Assembly: GCA_025356665.1 (NCBI GenBank)
Contig: JANXRV010000090.1
Coordinates: 62,001-126,000, forward strand
Reading direction: 5' to 3'
Length of the DNA: 64,000 nucleotides
Source of the DNA: CAITSH01 sp025356665
GTDB taxonomy: Bacteria; Pseudomonadota; Gammaproteobacteria; Burkholderiales; SG8-39
Position 1 is the first letter of the stretch; each line of letters opens with the position of its first letter. This document shows, piece after piece, positions 43,346 to 50,949 of this stretch. The notes below the pieces were generated by a model. The model was given only the letters and a program-made list of their open reading frames with translations. It was not told where the DNA came from and ran no database searches. Both the position numbers and the translations under genes were made by a program.

Positions 43346-44203
43346 TCAGCCGCCGGTGTCAAATTCACCCTCGAACACGGTCACTGCCGGACCCGTCATG
43401 AACACCGCGCTACGCGCATTGTCCGCGCCATCCCAGCGTATCGTCAATTCGCCGCCACGCGTCTGCACGCGCACCGGCGAATCGAGCAGGCCGCGGCGTA
43501 TGCCGGCCACCACCGCGGCGCAGGCGCCGGTGCCACAGGCGAGCGTCTCGCCGGCACCGCGCTCGAACACACGCAGACGGATACGCCCGCGGTCGAGCAC
43601 CTGCATATAGCCGACATTCACGCGCTGGGCAAAGCGTGCGTGACGCTCGATCAGCGGGCCTTCGGTCAGCACCGGCGCGGCATCAACATCGTCCACCACC
43701 TGCACCGCGTGCGGGTTGCCCATAGACACGGCGCTGATCTGCACGGTGCGCCGGTCGACGTCCAGCGCGTGCACGATCGCGGCGGCATAGGCGCTGAACG
43801 GAATGCGCGCCGGCTCGAATATGGGCGCGCCCATGTCAACCGTGACCTGACCGTCGGACTCAAGGCGCGGCGTGATCAGCCCGGAGAGCGTCTTGACGCG
43901 AATCTCGTCCTTGTCGGTAAGGCCGTGGTCACGCACAAAGCGCGCGAAACAGCGCGCGCCGTTGCCGCATTGCTCGACTTCGCCGCCATCGGCATTCCAG
44001 ATGCGGTAGCGAAAATCAGCGCCCAGCGCGGACCCGGCCGGGTCGGGTTTTTCCACCAGCAGTATCTGGTCGCAGCCAATGCCGAAATGCCGGTCGGCTA
44101 TTTTTTGCGCCAATGCCGGCGTCAGCGGTACCGACTGTGTCACGCCGTCGAGCACGACAAAGTCGTTGCCCACGCCCTGCATCTTGGTAAACTTTAGTTT
44201 CAT
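43346..44203 (-). CDS. dapF: Diaminopimelate epimerase
   Basis: 285 residues. Converts LL- to meso-diaminopimelate for lysine and peptidoglycan. Both catalytic cysteines are visible: QCGNGARCFARF and LACGTGACAAVVAG, in the two mirrored domains. N-terminus FTKMQGVGNDFVVLDG is family-typical. The start overlaps the upstream CoA-binding protein gene by 4 bases. Confidence 0.97.
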   Translation of the reverse strand: MKLKFTKMQGVGNDFVVLDGVTQSVPLTPALAQKIADRHFGIGCDQILLVEKPDPAGSALGADFRYRIWNADGGEVEQCGNGARCFARFVRDHGLTDKDEIRVKTLSGLITPRLESDGQVTVDMGAPIFEPARIPFSAYAAAIVHALDVDRRTVQISAVSMGNPHAVQVVDDVDAAPVLTEGPLIERHARFAQRVNVGYMQVLDRGRIRLRVFERGAGETLACGTGACAAVVAGIRRGLLDSPVRVQTRGGELTIRWDGADNARSAVFMTGPAVTVFEGEFDTGG

Positions 44204-44688
44204 GTCTGCGGTGCCACGGTGGTCGGCGTAGTCGGCGTTGTCGGAGCGGTCGGCGGCGTCAGGCTATCCAGGCCCAGTTTTTTATAATCGCGAAAAATGC
44301 AGCGGTCCATCACCACCTGCATGCCGGCGGCATGCGCCTTTTGCGCCGCCTCTTCGTTGATACAACCCTCCTGCATCCAGATTTTTTTCAAGCCCAGCCG
44401 TATGCACGCATCGACCACGGGCATGACCTCGGCGCCGTTGCGAAACACGTTCACCAGGTCGACGTGCAAGGTCCCCGGCAGATCTGCCAGCGTCGCATAG
44501 GCTTTTTCGCCCAGGCCTTCGCTGATGCCCGGGCGCACCGGGATGATGCGAAACCCGCGCAACTGCATGGCGCGCGCGATACCGTGGCTGGGGCGCTCCG
44601 GTTTGGGTGAAAAGCCGACCACCGCGATAGTCTTCACGCCATCGAGCATGGCACGCAGGGTACCGGCATCAAAACTGGAAAATGACAT
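44200..44688 (-). CDS. CoA-binding protein (YccU-like) with repeat tail
   Basis: 162 residues of the CoA_binding_2 family: KTIAVVGFSPKPERPSHGIA and VYVFR-like VDLVNVFRNGAEVMPVVDACI, KKIWMQEGCINEEAAQKAHAAG. The C-terminus is a Pro/Thr repeat (TPPTAPTTPTTPTT) encoded by 9-bp tandem units. ATG 44688 is chosen; the longer frame to 44940 reads through upstream tandem repeats. Role unknown beyond nucleotide/CoA binding. Confidence 0.85.
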   Translation of the reverse strand: MSFSSFDAGTLRAMLDGVKTIAVVGFSPKPERPSHGIARAMQLRGFRIIPVRPGISEGLGEKAYATLADLPGTLHVDLVNVFRNGAEVMPVVDACIRLGLKKIWMQEGCINEEAAQKAHAAGMQVVMDRCIFRDYKKLGLDSLTPPTAPTTPTTPTTVAPQT

Positions 44689-44718
44689 GCTCCTATTGTA
44701 GAACGCGCGCCATCCTGT

Positions 44719-44772
44719 GCGCGAGCACTTGTCATGGCGCGAGCACTTGTCATGGCGCGAGTACGCATCGCG
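44719..44772. repeat. 18-bp tandem repeat (2 full units plus degenerate third)
   Basis: GCGCGAGCACTTGTCATG occurs twice head to tail (44719-44736, 44737-44754), and a third unit starts GCGCGAGTACGCATCG. Lies between the CoA-binding gene start and the acyltransferase gene. Confidence 0.85.
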
Positions 44773-44855
44773 GCGCGTGCGGGCCATGCCGGCGCGATCA
44801 GCGCGACTACGGGAATACCACTGCGGTGAATACCAATGCGGCAAACACGCAGTGG

Positions 44856-45725
44856 TCAATACCATTTGGCTTCGCCCGGTGGACGCGTCTTGAAGCGCTT
44901 GTGCGTCCAGAAATACTGTTCGGGCATGGCGCGCGCGCACGACTCAATAAAGGCGTTCATGCGCAGCGTGTCAGCCTCAATGTCATCCGTCGGGTAATCA
45001 TCCCAGGCCGGGTGGCAAACCAGCTCATAGCCGCCCCCTCCCGGCAGCATGCGTGTCACGCAGGGCACGATGCGCGCGCCGGAAAGGCGCGCCAGCCGGG
45101 TCATGCCGGTGACCGTGGCCGCCGGCACGCCGAAAAACGGCAGGAAAACAGCGTCGCGCGGCCCGTAGTCCTGGTCGGGCAGGTAATAAAACGGCCGGCC
45201 TTCTTTCAGGGCGGCGAGCGCCGGGCGCACACCCTGCTGGCGCGAGAACAGGCGCTGCCGACCGAAGCGCGTGCGGCCGTCGAACAAGCGGCGGTTGAAA
45301 ATGGGGTTTTTCTGATTGGCGTACATGCTGGAAAGATCCCATTCGCAGCACAGGCGCGTCCAACCGGCGTCGAGCGCGACAAAATGCGGCGCCAGCAGAA
45401 TCAGTGGCCGGCCCATTTCGCGCTCCAGGTGTTCGCGCCCGCGGATGCGCACCAGGCGCGTGATGCGCTCGCGCGACGACCACCACAACAGGCCGCGTTC
45501 GAGCACGCTGCGCCCCAGCGCGCAAAAATGTCGCCGCGCCAGCGCAATTATTTCATCCCGCCCAAGCGCCGGAAAGCAGCGCACGAGATTGAGCAAACAG
45601 ACCTCGCGACGTTCGCGCGCCAGCCGGTAGAGCAGCATGCCGAAGGCCTCGCCGATGCGCGACAACAGCGCCAGCGGCAAGAAATGCAGCAGCCACAGCA
45701 GGGCGATCGATACGCGCGCGATCAT
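44856..45725 (-). CDS. Lipid A biosynthesis acyltransferase (LpxL/HtrB family), copy 2
   Basis: 289 residues. Adds a secondary acyl chain to lipid A at the inner membrane. N-terminal membrane helix (VSIALLWLLHFLPLALL), the catalytic H-x4-D motif LLAPHFVALDAG, and the lid motif DQDYGPRDAVFLPFFG. It overlaps the preceding paralogue by 4 bases, so the pair forms one unit. Which chain position each adds cannot be read from sequence. Confidence 0.9.
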   Translation of the reverse strand: MIARVSIALLWLLHFLPLALLSRIGEAFGMLLYRLARERREVCLLNLVRCFPALGRDEIIALARRHFCALGRSVLERGLLWWSSRERITRLVRIRGREHLEREMGRPLILLAPHFVALDAGWTRLCCEWDLSSMYANQKNPIFNRRLFDGRTRFGRQRLFSRQQGVRPALAALKEGRPFYYLPDQDYGPRDAVFLPFFGVPAATVTGMTRLARLSGARIVPCVTRMLPGGGGYELVCHPAWDDYPTDDIEADTLRMNAFIESCARAMPEQYFWTHKRFKTRPPGEAKWY

Positions 45726-46594
45726 CGCTGCGACGGCGCCGCCGCCGGCCCCGCAGGCTGAGCGCCGGCCGGAACCTTGAAGCGGTTATAGCCCCAGTAG
45801 TACTGCGCCGGGCATTGCCGTACCAGGCCTTCGACGGCGCGGTTGAGGTGGCGCGCCGGGCGTTCGTCTTGCTGCGCCTCGGGCATGGCAGCCAGGTGCA
45901 GGGCATAGCCGCGCCCGCCGGGCAGGCGTTCGGCGTAGGCGAGAATAAGGGTCGCGTCGCAGGCCTGCCGCAGCCTGTCGACCAGGGTCATGGTGTAGGC
46001 GGGCCGGCCGAAAAATTCCGCCCACTCGCCCTGCCCCACGCCCGGCGCCTGGTCGGGCAGGATGCCCACGGCGTGACCGCGCCTGAGCGCGCGCAGCAGC
46101 GCACGAATCCCCGACAAGTCGGGCGCGGCGACCAGCAAGCCAGACCGGTCACGGCCGGCCCGCATCGCCGGCGCGATGATTTTTTTTCTCGGCGGCGTGT
46201 AGAGCACGGTTAGCGGCGCATCGGCGCTGGTGCGGCTGGCGTAGTACTGCGCTGTGATCTCGAAGCAACCCAGGTGCGGCGTCAGAAAAAGGATGCCCTT
46301 GCCGCGCGCGCGCGCCGCCTCAACCAGCTCCCAGCCGGCGACCTCACGCACCAGGGCGGCAACCTGCCCGTGTGGCCGCAGCCACAGCGCCGGCAACTCC
46401 AGCACGCCGCGACCTGCAGCGCCGATCGCGGCACGGTGCATGGCGGCGCCGGCGTAGCCGGCCTGGGCCAGATTGGCTCTGAGCTGATGACGGTAACGCG
46501 GGGAAACGGCATAAATGAACCAGCCGAGCGCGGCGCCAAGGCCGTGCAACAGCCGCAGCGGGAGGGCGGCTGCGAGCCGCAACAGGAAAGACAT
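45722..46594 (-). CDS. Lipid A biosynthesis acyltransferase (LpxL/HtrB family), copy 1
   Basis: 290 residues, the first of the tandem pair. N-terminal membrane segment, catalytic H-x4-E in FLTPHLGCFEITAQYYASR, and the substrate region ILPDQAPGVGQGEWAEFFG. The Glu in the H-x4-(D/E) dyad distinguishes it from the neighbour. Divergent from metK across a 112-bp promoter region. Confidence 0.9.
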   Translation of the reverse strand: MSFLLRLAAALPLRLLHGLGAALGWFIYAVSPRYRHQLRANLAQAGYAGAAMHRAAIGAAGRGVLELPALWLRPHGQVAALVREVAGWELVEAARARGKGILFLTPHLGCFEITAQYYASRTSADAPLTVLYTPPRKKIIAPAMRAGRDRSGLLVAAPDLSGIRALLRALRRGHAVGILPDQAPGVGQGEWAEFFGRPAYTMTLVDRLRQACDATLILAYAERLPGGRGYALHLAAMPEAQQDERPARHLNRAVEGLVRQCPAQYYWGYNRFKVPAGAQPAGPAAAPSQR

Positions 46595-46643
46595 GAATAA
46601 GGTGGCCAGGATACGGGGTATAAAACGCAGGTAGGGGGGAAGC

Positions 46644-46673
46644 TTGGGTTGGGCGAAACGGCCGTGTTAAAAT
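46644..46673 (+). promoter_or_regulatory. Candidate sigma-70 promoter for metK
   Basis: TTGGGT at 46644-46649 and TAAAAT at 46668-46673 with an 18-base spacer, about 33 bases before the metK start. It is the best match in this divergent region; an alternative pairing uses TTGGGC at 46649. No SAM riboswitch fold is recognisable in the short leader. Confidence 0.4.
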
Positions 46674-46706
46674 AATGCTCTTTTAAACTGCAGGAATACG
46701 CCAAGC

Positions 46707-47867
46707 ATGAGCAGCTTCCTCTTCACCTCAGAGTCGGTATCCGAAGGCCATCCGGACAAAGTCGCCGACCAGATTTCCGACGCCATCCTTGACGCTATTC
46801 TAGCGCAGGACAAACGCTCCCGAGTCGCAGCAGAGACATTGGTGAAAGACAACCTCGTCGTGCTGGCGGGTGAAATCACCACCGGCGCACGCGTCAACTT
46901 CGACGAGATCGCCCGGCGCACCATCAAGCGCATCGGCTACACCGACCCGGCCATCGGCTTTGACACCAACACCTGCACCGTCATCGTCGCCTACGGCGAG
47001 CAAAGCCAGGACATCGCCCAGGGCGTTGACGAGGGCAAGGGCCTGAACCTGGACCAGGGCGCCGGTGACCAGGGCCTGATGTTCGGCTACGCCTGCGACG
47101 AGACGCCGCAACTGATGCCCGCCGCCATCCACCTTTCGCACCGCCTGGTCGAGCGCCAGTCCGAATTGCGCCGCGACGGCCGCCTGCCCTGGCTGCGCCC
47201 CGACGCCAAATCGCAGGTGACGATCAAATATGTCGACGGCAAGCCCGATTCCATCGACACCGTGGTGCTCTCCACCCAGCACCAGCCCGGCCTCACGCAC
47301 AAGCAGATCGAAGAGGCGGTGATCGAGCAGATCATCAAACCGGTGCTGCCCAAGGAACTCATCAAGGGCGCGATCAATTACCTCGTCAACCCGACCGGCG
47401 CCTTCGAAATCGGCGGCCCCAAGGGCGACTGCGGCCTCACCGGTCGCAAGATCATCGTCGACACCTACGGCGGTTCGGCCCCGCACGGCGGCGGCGCCTT
47501 CTCCGGCAAGGATCCATCCAAGGTTGACCGCTCGGCCGCTTATGCCGCGCGCTACGTCGCCAAGAACGTGGTTGCCGCCGGTCTTGCCAGCCGCTGCCAG
47601 ATCCAGGTTTCCTACGCCATTGGCGTGGCCAAGCCGACCAGCGTGATGGTCACCACCTTCGGCACCGGCAAGATCTCCGACGAGAAACTGTCGGAGCTGG
47701 TGTCACGGCACTTCGACCTGCGTCCAAAAGGCATCGTGCAGATGCTTGACCTGCTGCGTCCCATCTACGAGAAAACCGCCGCCTACGGCCACTTCGGCCG
47801 CGACGAACCGGAATTCACCTGGGAAGCCACAGACAAAGCCAAGGCGCTCGCCGCCGACGCCAAGTAA
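46707..47867 (+). CDS. metK: S-adenosylmethionine synthetase
   Basis: Forms SAM from methionine and ATP. 386 residues with the signatures SESVSEGHPDKVADQISDA, GAGDQGLMFGYA, and GGGAFSGKDPSKVDRSAAY. It heads the methyl-cycle region with ahcY and metF, although separate promoters and a terminator split them. ATG 46707 with AGGAA 13 bases upstream, rather distant spacing. Confidence 0.98.
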   Translation: MSSFLFTSESVSEGHPDKVADQISDAILDAILAQDKRSRVAAETLVKDNLVVLAGEITTGARVNFDEIARRTIKRIGYTDPAIGFDTNTCTVIVAYGEQSQDIAQGVDEGKGLNLDQGAGDQGLMFGYACDETPQLMPAAIHLSHRLVERQSELRRDGRLPWLRPDAKSQVTIKYVDGKPDSIDTVVLSTQHQPGLTHKQIEEAVIEQIIKPVLPKELIKGAINYLVNPTGAFEIGGPKGDCGLTGRKIIVDTYGGSAPHGGGAFSGKDPSKVDRSAAYAARYVAKNVVAAGLASRCQIQVSYAIGVAKPTSVMVTTFGTGKISDEKLSELVSRHFDLRPKGIVQMLDLLRPIYEKTAAYGHFGRDEPEFTWEATDKAKALAADAK

Positions 47868-47896
47868 GCCAGCGCTGCACGAGACGTGCAGCCAAT

Positions 47897-47925
47897 GAAA
47901 AAGCCGGCCCAAGGCCGGCTTTTTC
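47897..47925 (+). terminator. Intrinsic terminator of metK
   Basis: GAAAAAGCCGGCC, loop CAA, GGCCGGCTTTTTC: a 13-bp perfect stem with built-in A-run and T-run, 30 bases after the metK stop. It can work in both directions. Confidence 0.92.
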
Positions 47926-47995
47926 ATTGCACACAAAACAGCATGGATGACTGAAGATGCCCGTCTGGTAAGGCTTTCCAGTCATCACCACTGCC

Positions 47996-48083
47996 GTCAT
48001 TGCGAGCACAGCGAAGCAATCTCATCACTCAAACGACCAGGTCACAGCACCACGAGATTGCTTCGCTGCGCTCGCAATAACAG
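47996..48083. repeat. GTCATTGCGAG-type dispersed palindromic element
   Basis: About 88 bp: CGTCATTGCGAGCACAGCGA at the left and TTGCTTCGCTGCGCTCGCAA at the right, separated by about 40 bases of unpaired spacer. Between metK and the DUF1116 gene (convergent). Confidence 0.88.
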
Positions 48084-48101
48084 GAAGGTTTGCGCGGTGC
48101 G

Positions 48102-49322
48102 CTAGGCGCAAACCGCCGCCGCGGCCGCGGCAAACAAGCTCACCGGCATGGCGCAAATACCGCGCCCAAGCAGGCCGCGACCGTCGGCCGAGACCATGCC
48201 GGTCGACAGTAGTGGTGATGTTGCGCTCGCGGCCACCGCCGCCGCATCCAGGCCTATGGGCAAACCGAGCACAGGGTGCGGGCCGGCGAGTTGGGACAGC
48301 GCGCGCGCCTCATCCCCTTGCGGCAACCACGGCGCGAACGCCGCCAGCAGGCTGGGCGCCCGACGCAGCACCTGACCGCCCAGGCCGAAGGCGTCGATGA
48401 TGCCGCTGTCGCCGGTGGCGGGCGGAAATTGCGGGTTCTCGGGCGCGCCCTTCATGAACGGCCCCTTCACCAGTTCGGCCGGCGCGCTGAACCAGCGGCC
48501 GGGAAGCCCGGCGAGCTGGATGCCGGCGACCTCGCCGTTGGCGCACATTTTGGTCACCAGCGTTGCGCCGGGCGTGCCGGCGGCGGCATCGAGCATCAGC
48601 GCGCACGCGGGCATCCACAGGTTGAGAAAGTACAAAGGCGCCTCGAGCACGGTGCGCAGCGCCGCCTTGGCAGAGTCTGATTCGGTTTTGCGCGTGGATA
48701 GCACCGCGTGCAGCACGGCGTTGCCGCTGGACAGGCGGTTGTGCAGGTCGTCACCTTCGGTCAGTGCCGAACGCGCGATCGACAGCAGGTCGACCGGCGT
48801 GTCGAGCAAAGCGGCAAAACCGGGCGCCAGTTCGCGCTCGCGAAACGCCAGGCGGTCGATGACGGCGCGATCGCGCGAGCCAAAGCGCATTTGCGCACCG
48901 GCGCCGGTGCCAAGAAACGCGAACCAGCTGCGCCGGCCGTCGCTGATCTCGGCCAGTGTCGTGCCCGCTGAAACCATGGCCACCAGCGGGATCGACACGC
49001 GGTGCAGGAACGAGGGCTCGAGCGTGACCGCGCCGCTGGCGATGAGTTGCTCGGCCGCCGCTTCGCTCGGCGCCCAGCCCTCGTGCAGGCAGGCGAGCAC
49101 CGCCGCGTTGCGCATCGGCGGCGGCGGCTGGCGCGGATTGGCCAGCGGCGGACCGGCGTGCAGCAGCACGCGCTCAGGCAGCCCGATCGCCTCGCGCGCA
49201 CTGCGCACGCCGCTCCAGTAAGGGGTGCTCGCCAGCATGCGCGCGAGGGCGTTGGCGTTGGCGTTGGCGTTGGTATCGCCAAGATCGTTCCGATTGTGGT
49301 TGTGGTTGTCACTGCTGCTCAT
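48102..49322 (-). CDS. DUF1116 family protein (YlbE/AllG-like)
   Basis: 406 residues. The family sequence includes FLGTGAGAQMRFGSRD, ANGEVAGIQLAGLPGRWFSAPA and PLLSTGMVSADGRGLLGRGI. DUF1116 proteins are usually encoded beside FdrA/AllF and AllH-type proteins in oxamate carbamoyltransferase or related loci. Here it stands alone, flanked by metK and an HD-GYP gene. The N-terminus carries an Asn/Ala repeat (TNANANANA) from hexanucleotide units. The function in this context is unknown. Confidence 0.75.
   Translation of the reverse strand: MSSSDNHNHNRNDLGDTNANANANALARMLASTPYWSGVRSAREAIGLPERVLLHAGPPLANPRQPPPPMRNAAVLACLHEGWAPSEAAAEQLIASGAVTLEPSFLHRVSIPLVAMVSAGTTLAEISDGRRSWFAFLGTGAGAQMRFGSRDRAVIDRLAFRERELAPGFAALLDTPVDLLSIARSALTEGDDLHNRLSSGNAVLHAVLSTRKTESDSAKAALRTVLEAPLYFLNLWMPACALMLDAAAGTPGATLVTKMCANGEVAGIQLAGLPGRWFSAPAELVKGPFMKGAPENPQFPPATGDSGIIDAFGLGGQVLRRAPSLLAAFAPWLPQGDEARALSQLAGPHPVLGLPIGLDAAAVAASATSPLLSTGMVSADGRGLLGRGICAMPVSLFAAAAAAVCA
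49243..49278. repeat. Hexanucleotide tandem repeat (GGCGTT) inside DUF1116 gene
   Basis: Four to five GTTGGC/GGCGTT units encode the NANANA stretch near the N-terminus. Being a multiple of three, length changes would not shift the frame. Confidence 0.85.
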
Positions 49323-49431
49323 TGCCAGCTTTCGATAAAAATATGCCGCGAGGATAGCGGCTTAGCTTGGCGTGGCGCAAGGGCGGTGAACAATCAAACA
49401 AGGAATCACCGGTTGTTTACACCCCTGTTCC

Positions 49432-49461
49432 GTGCCAAATCTGTCCGCCCCTACATATAAT
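49432..49461 (+). promoter_or_regulatory. Candidate promoter for HD-GYP gene
   Basis: A perfect TATAAT at 49456-49461 with GTGCCA at 49432-49437 and an 18-base spacer. Transcription would begin near 49468, which supports ATG 49492 rather than 49432 or 49462 as the start of the HD-GYP protein. Confidence 0.55.
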
Positions 49462-49491
49462 ATGTCGGACTCACCTTTGCAAAAGAGCAGC

Positions 49492-50715
49492 ATGCTCAAG
49501 CGCATCAACACCAGCCAGCTTCGACTCGGTATGTATATCCACGCGCTGTGCGGCTCATGGATGGACCATCCGTTCTGGAAAACCGCATTCGCGATGGACG
49601 ACCCGAAAGCCTTGCAAAGGCTGCTCGACAGCGGCGTGCGTGAGCTGTGGATAGACACCGCACTGGGCCTTGATGTCGAAATGAGCGGGGGCGGGGCAGG
49701 GACGGAAGAAGCAGTCGGGGAGCAGGCGCAAGAAAAGCTTTTCACCGCCACGCCGCCCGCCGCCGGCCCCGCGCGCATCAGCCTGAAAGCCGAACTCGAG
49801 CGCGCCGGTGAATTGTGCGCGCGTGCAAAACCGGCGGTCGAATCAATGTTCAACGAAGTGCGCATGGGCCGGGCCATCAACGCCGAAAGCGCGATGCCGA
49901 TAGTGGAGGAAATCACCAATTCGGTCATGCGCAACCCGCACGCGCTGATCAGCCTGGCGCAACTGAAGACGCGCGATGACTACACCTATATGCATTCGGT
50001 GGCCGTCTGCGCGATGATGGTGGCGCTGTCAAAACAAATCGGCCTCGACGAAGAGCAGACGCGGCAGGCCGGCCTGGGCGGCATGCTGCATGACTTGGGC
50101 AAAGGTGGCATCCCGCTCGACATCCTGAACAAACCGGGCAAACTCACCGACGCTGAGTTTGCCCAGGTAAAGCGGCATCCGGAGCACGGCCACCGTCTGC
50201 TGTTGCAAGGTGGCAGCGCCGGCCCGGTGCCGCTCGATATCTGCTTGCATCATCACGAAAAAATAGATGGTTCCGGCTATCCGCACCGGTTGGCCGACGG
50301 GCAGATCAGCATGTTCGCCAAGATGAGCGCGATTTGCGACGTCTACGATGCCGTCACCTCCAACCGCCCCTACAAGGACGGCTGGGATCCGGCTGAATCA
50401 CTAGGCAAAATGGCCCAATGGGTAGGCGGACACTTCGACGAAACGCTATTCGAGGCCTTCGTCGCATGCTTGGGCATTTATCCGGTCGGGTCGCTGGTCG
50501 CTCTCGAATCAGGGCGACTGGGCGTGGTGGTGGAACAGTCCGAAGGCTCGCTGCTGATGCCGCGCGTACGGGTCTTCTATGCCATCGAGTCGGGCACGCA
50601 AATCCCCCCGCAGCTCGTCGACCTGGCACGTCCTGACACCCACGATCGCATCATCGGCCGCGAAAATCCGGCGGCATGGGGTTTTACCAACCTGGCCGCG
50701 CTGTGGACGGCGTGA
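49492..50715 (+). CDS. HD-GYP domain protein with N-terminal DUF3391
   Basis: 407 residues. The N-terminal DUF3391 region (RINTSQLRLGMYIHALCGSW) precedes an HD-GYP phosphodiesterase domain: HSVAV, HDLGKGGIP and HHHEKIDGSGYP, all catalytic positions intact, so cyclic-di-GMP (or related dinucleotide) hydrolysis is expected. No signal peptide or receiver domain. ATG 49492 is supported by the promoter and an AGAG site. It lies between the DUF1116 gene and ahcY. Confidence 0.93.
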   Translation: MLKRINTSQLRLGMYIHALCGSWMDHPFWKTAFAMDDPKALQRLLDSGVRELWIDTALGLDVEMSGGGAGTEEAVGEQAQEKLFTATPPAAGPARISLKAELERAGELCARAKPAVESMFNEVRMGRAINAESAMPIVEEITNSVMRNPHALISLAQLKTRDDYTYMHSVAVCAMMVALSKQIGLDEEQTRQAGLGGMLHDLGKGGIPLDILNKPGKLTDAEFAQVKRHPEHGHRLLLQGGSAGPVPLDICLHHHEKIDGSGYPHRLADGQISMFAKMSAICDVYDAVTSNRPYKDGWDPAESLGKMAQWVGGHFDETLFEAFVACLGIYPVGSLVALESGRLGVVVEQSEGSLLMPRVRVFYAIESGTQIPPQLVDLARPDTHDRIIGRENPAAWGFTNLAALWTA

Positions 50716-50740
50716 GGGCTCTTAAAAAAATAGATAATGC

Positions 50741-50770
50741 CCGGAAACGCCCGTCTGGCGCGGGTTTCGG
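50741..50770. repeat. Imperfect palindrome of the GGAAACGCCCG class
   Basis: CGGAAACGCCCG pairs imperfectly with CGCGGGTTTCG in the gap after the HD-GYP gene, about 80 bases before the riboswitch. It resembles the copy at 37984 and may end the HD-GYP transcript, though no T-run follows. Confidence 0.4.
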
Positions 50771-50826
50771 GGCGATTCTCACTGCAAATGCCGAGCCGGT
50801 GCTGGCGCGCTGCAAGGCAGGTGCGC

Positions 50827-50832
50827 TATACT
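50827..50832 (+). promoter_or_regulatory. Candidate -10 (TATACT) for ahcY
   Basis: TATACT lies about 10 bases before the riboswitch aptamer, so transcripts starting near 50840 would carry the whole aptamer. A good -35 match is not seen. Confidence 0.45.
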
Positions 50833-50841
50833 TCCGTCCGC

Positions 50842-50920
50842 TTCGAGGAGCGTTGCGACGCGTCATCCGTCCGGATGGCCGCCAGGCTCGAGGCAATCCA
50901 CACCGCAACGGCGCTCACGA
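50842..50920 (+). ncRNA. S-adenosylhomocysteine (SAH) riboswitch
   Basis: The aptamer consensus is recognisable: GAGGAGCGTTGCGACG at the 5' side (50845-50860), CCAGGCTCGAGG in the middle (50882-50893) and CGCAACGGCGCTCAC (50904-50918). CGTTGCG pairs with CGCAACG, GAG with CTC, and GAGCG with CGCTC, the core helices and pseudoknot of this class. It lies 30 bases upstream of ahcY, its standard target. GCGCTC (50911-50916) could also pair with GAGCGC at the ribosome-binding site (50941-50946), so SAH binding would free the site and turn on translation. Confidence 0.92.
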
Positions 50921-50949
50921 ACTTTTTTCGACACTGAAAGGAGCGCGTG

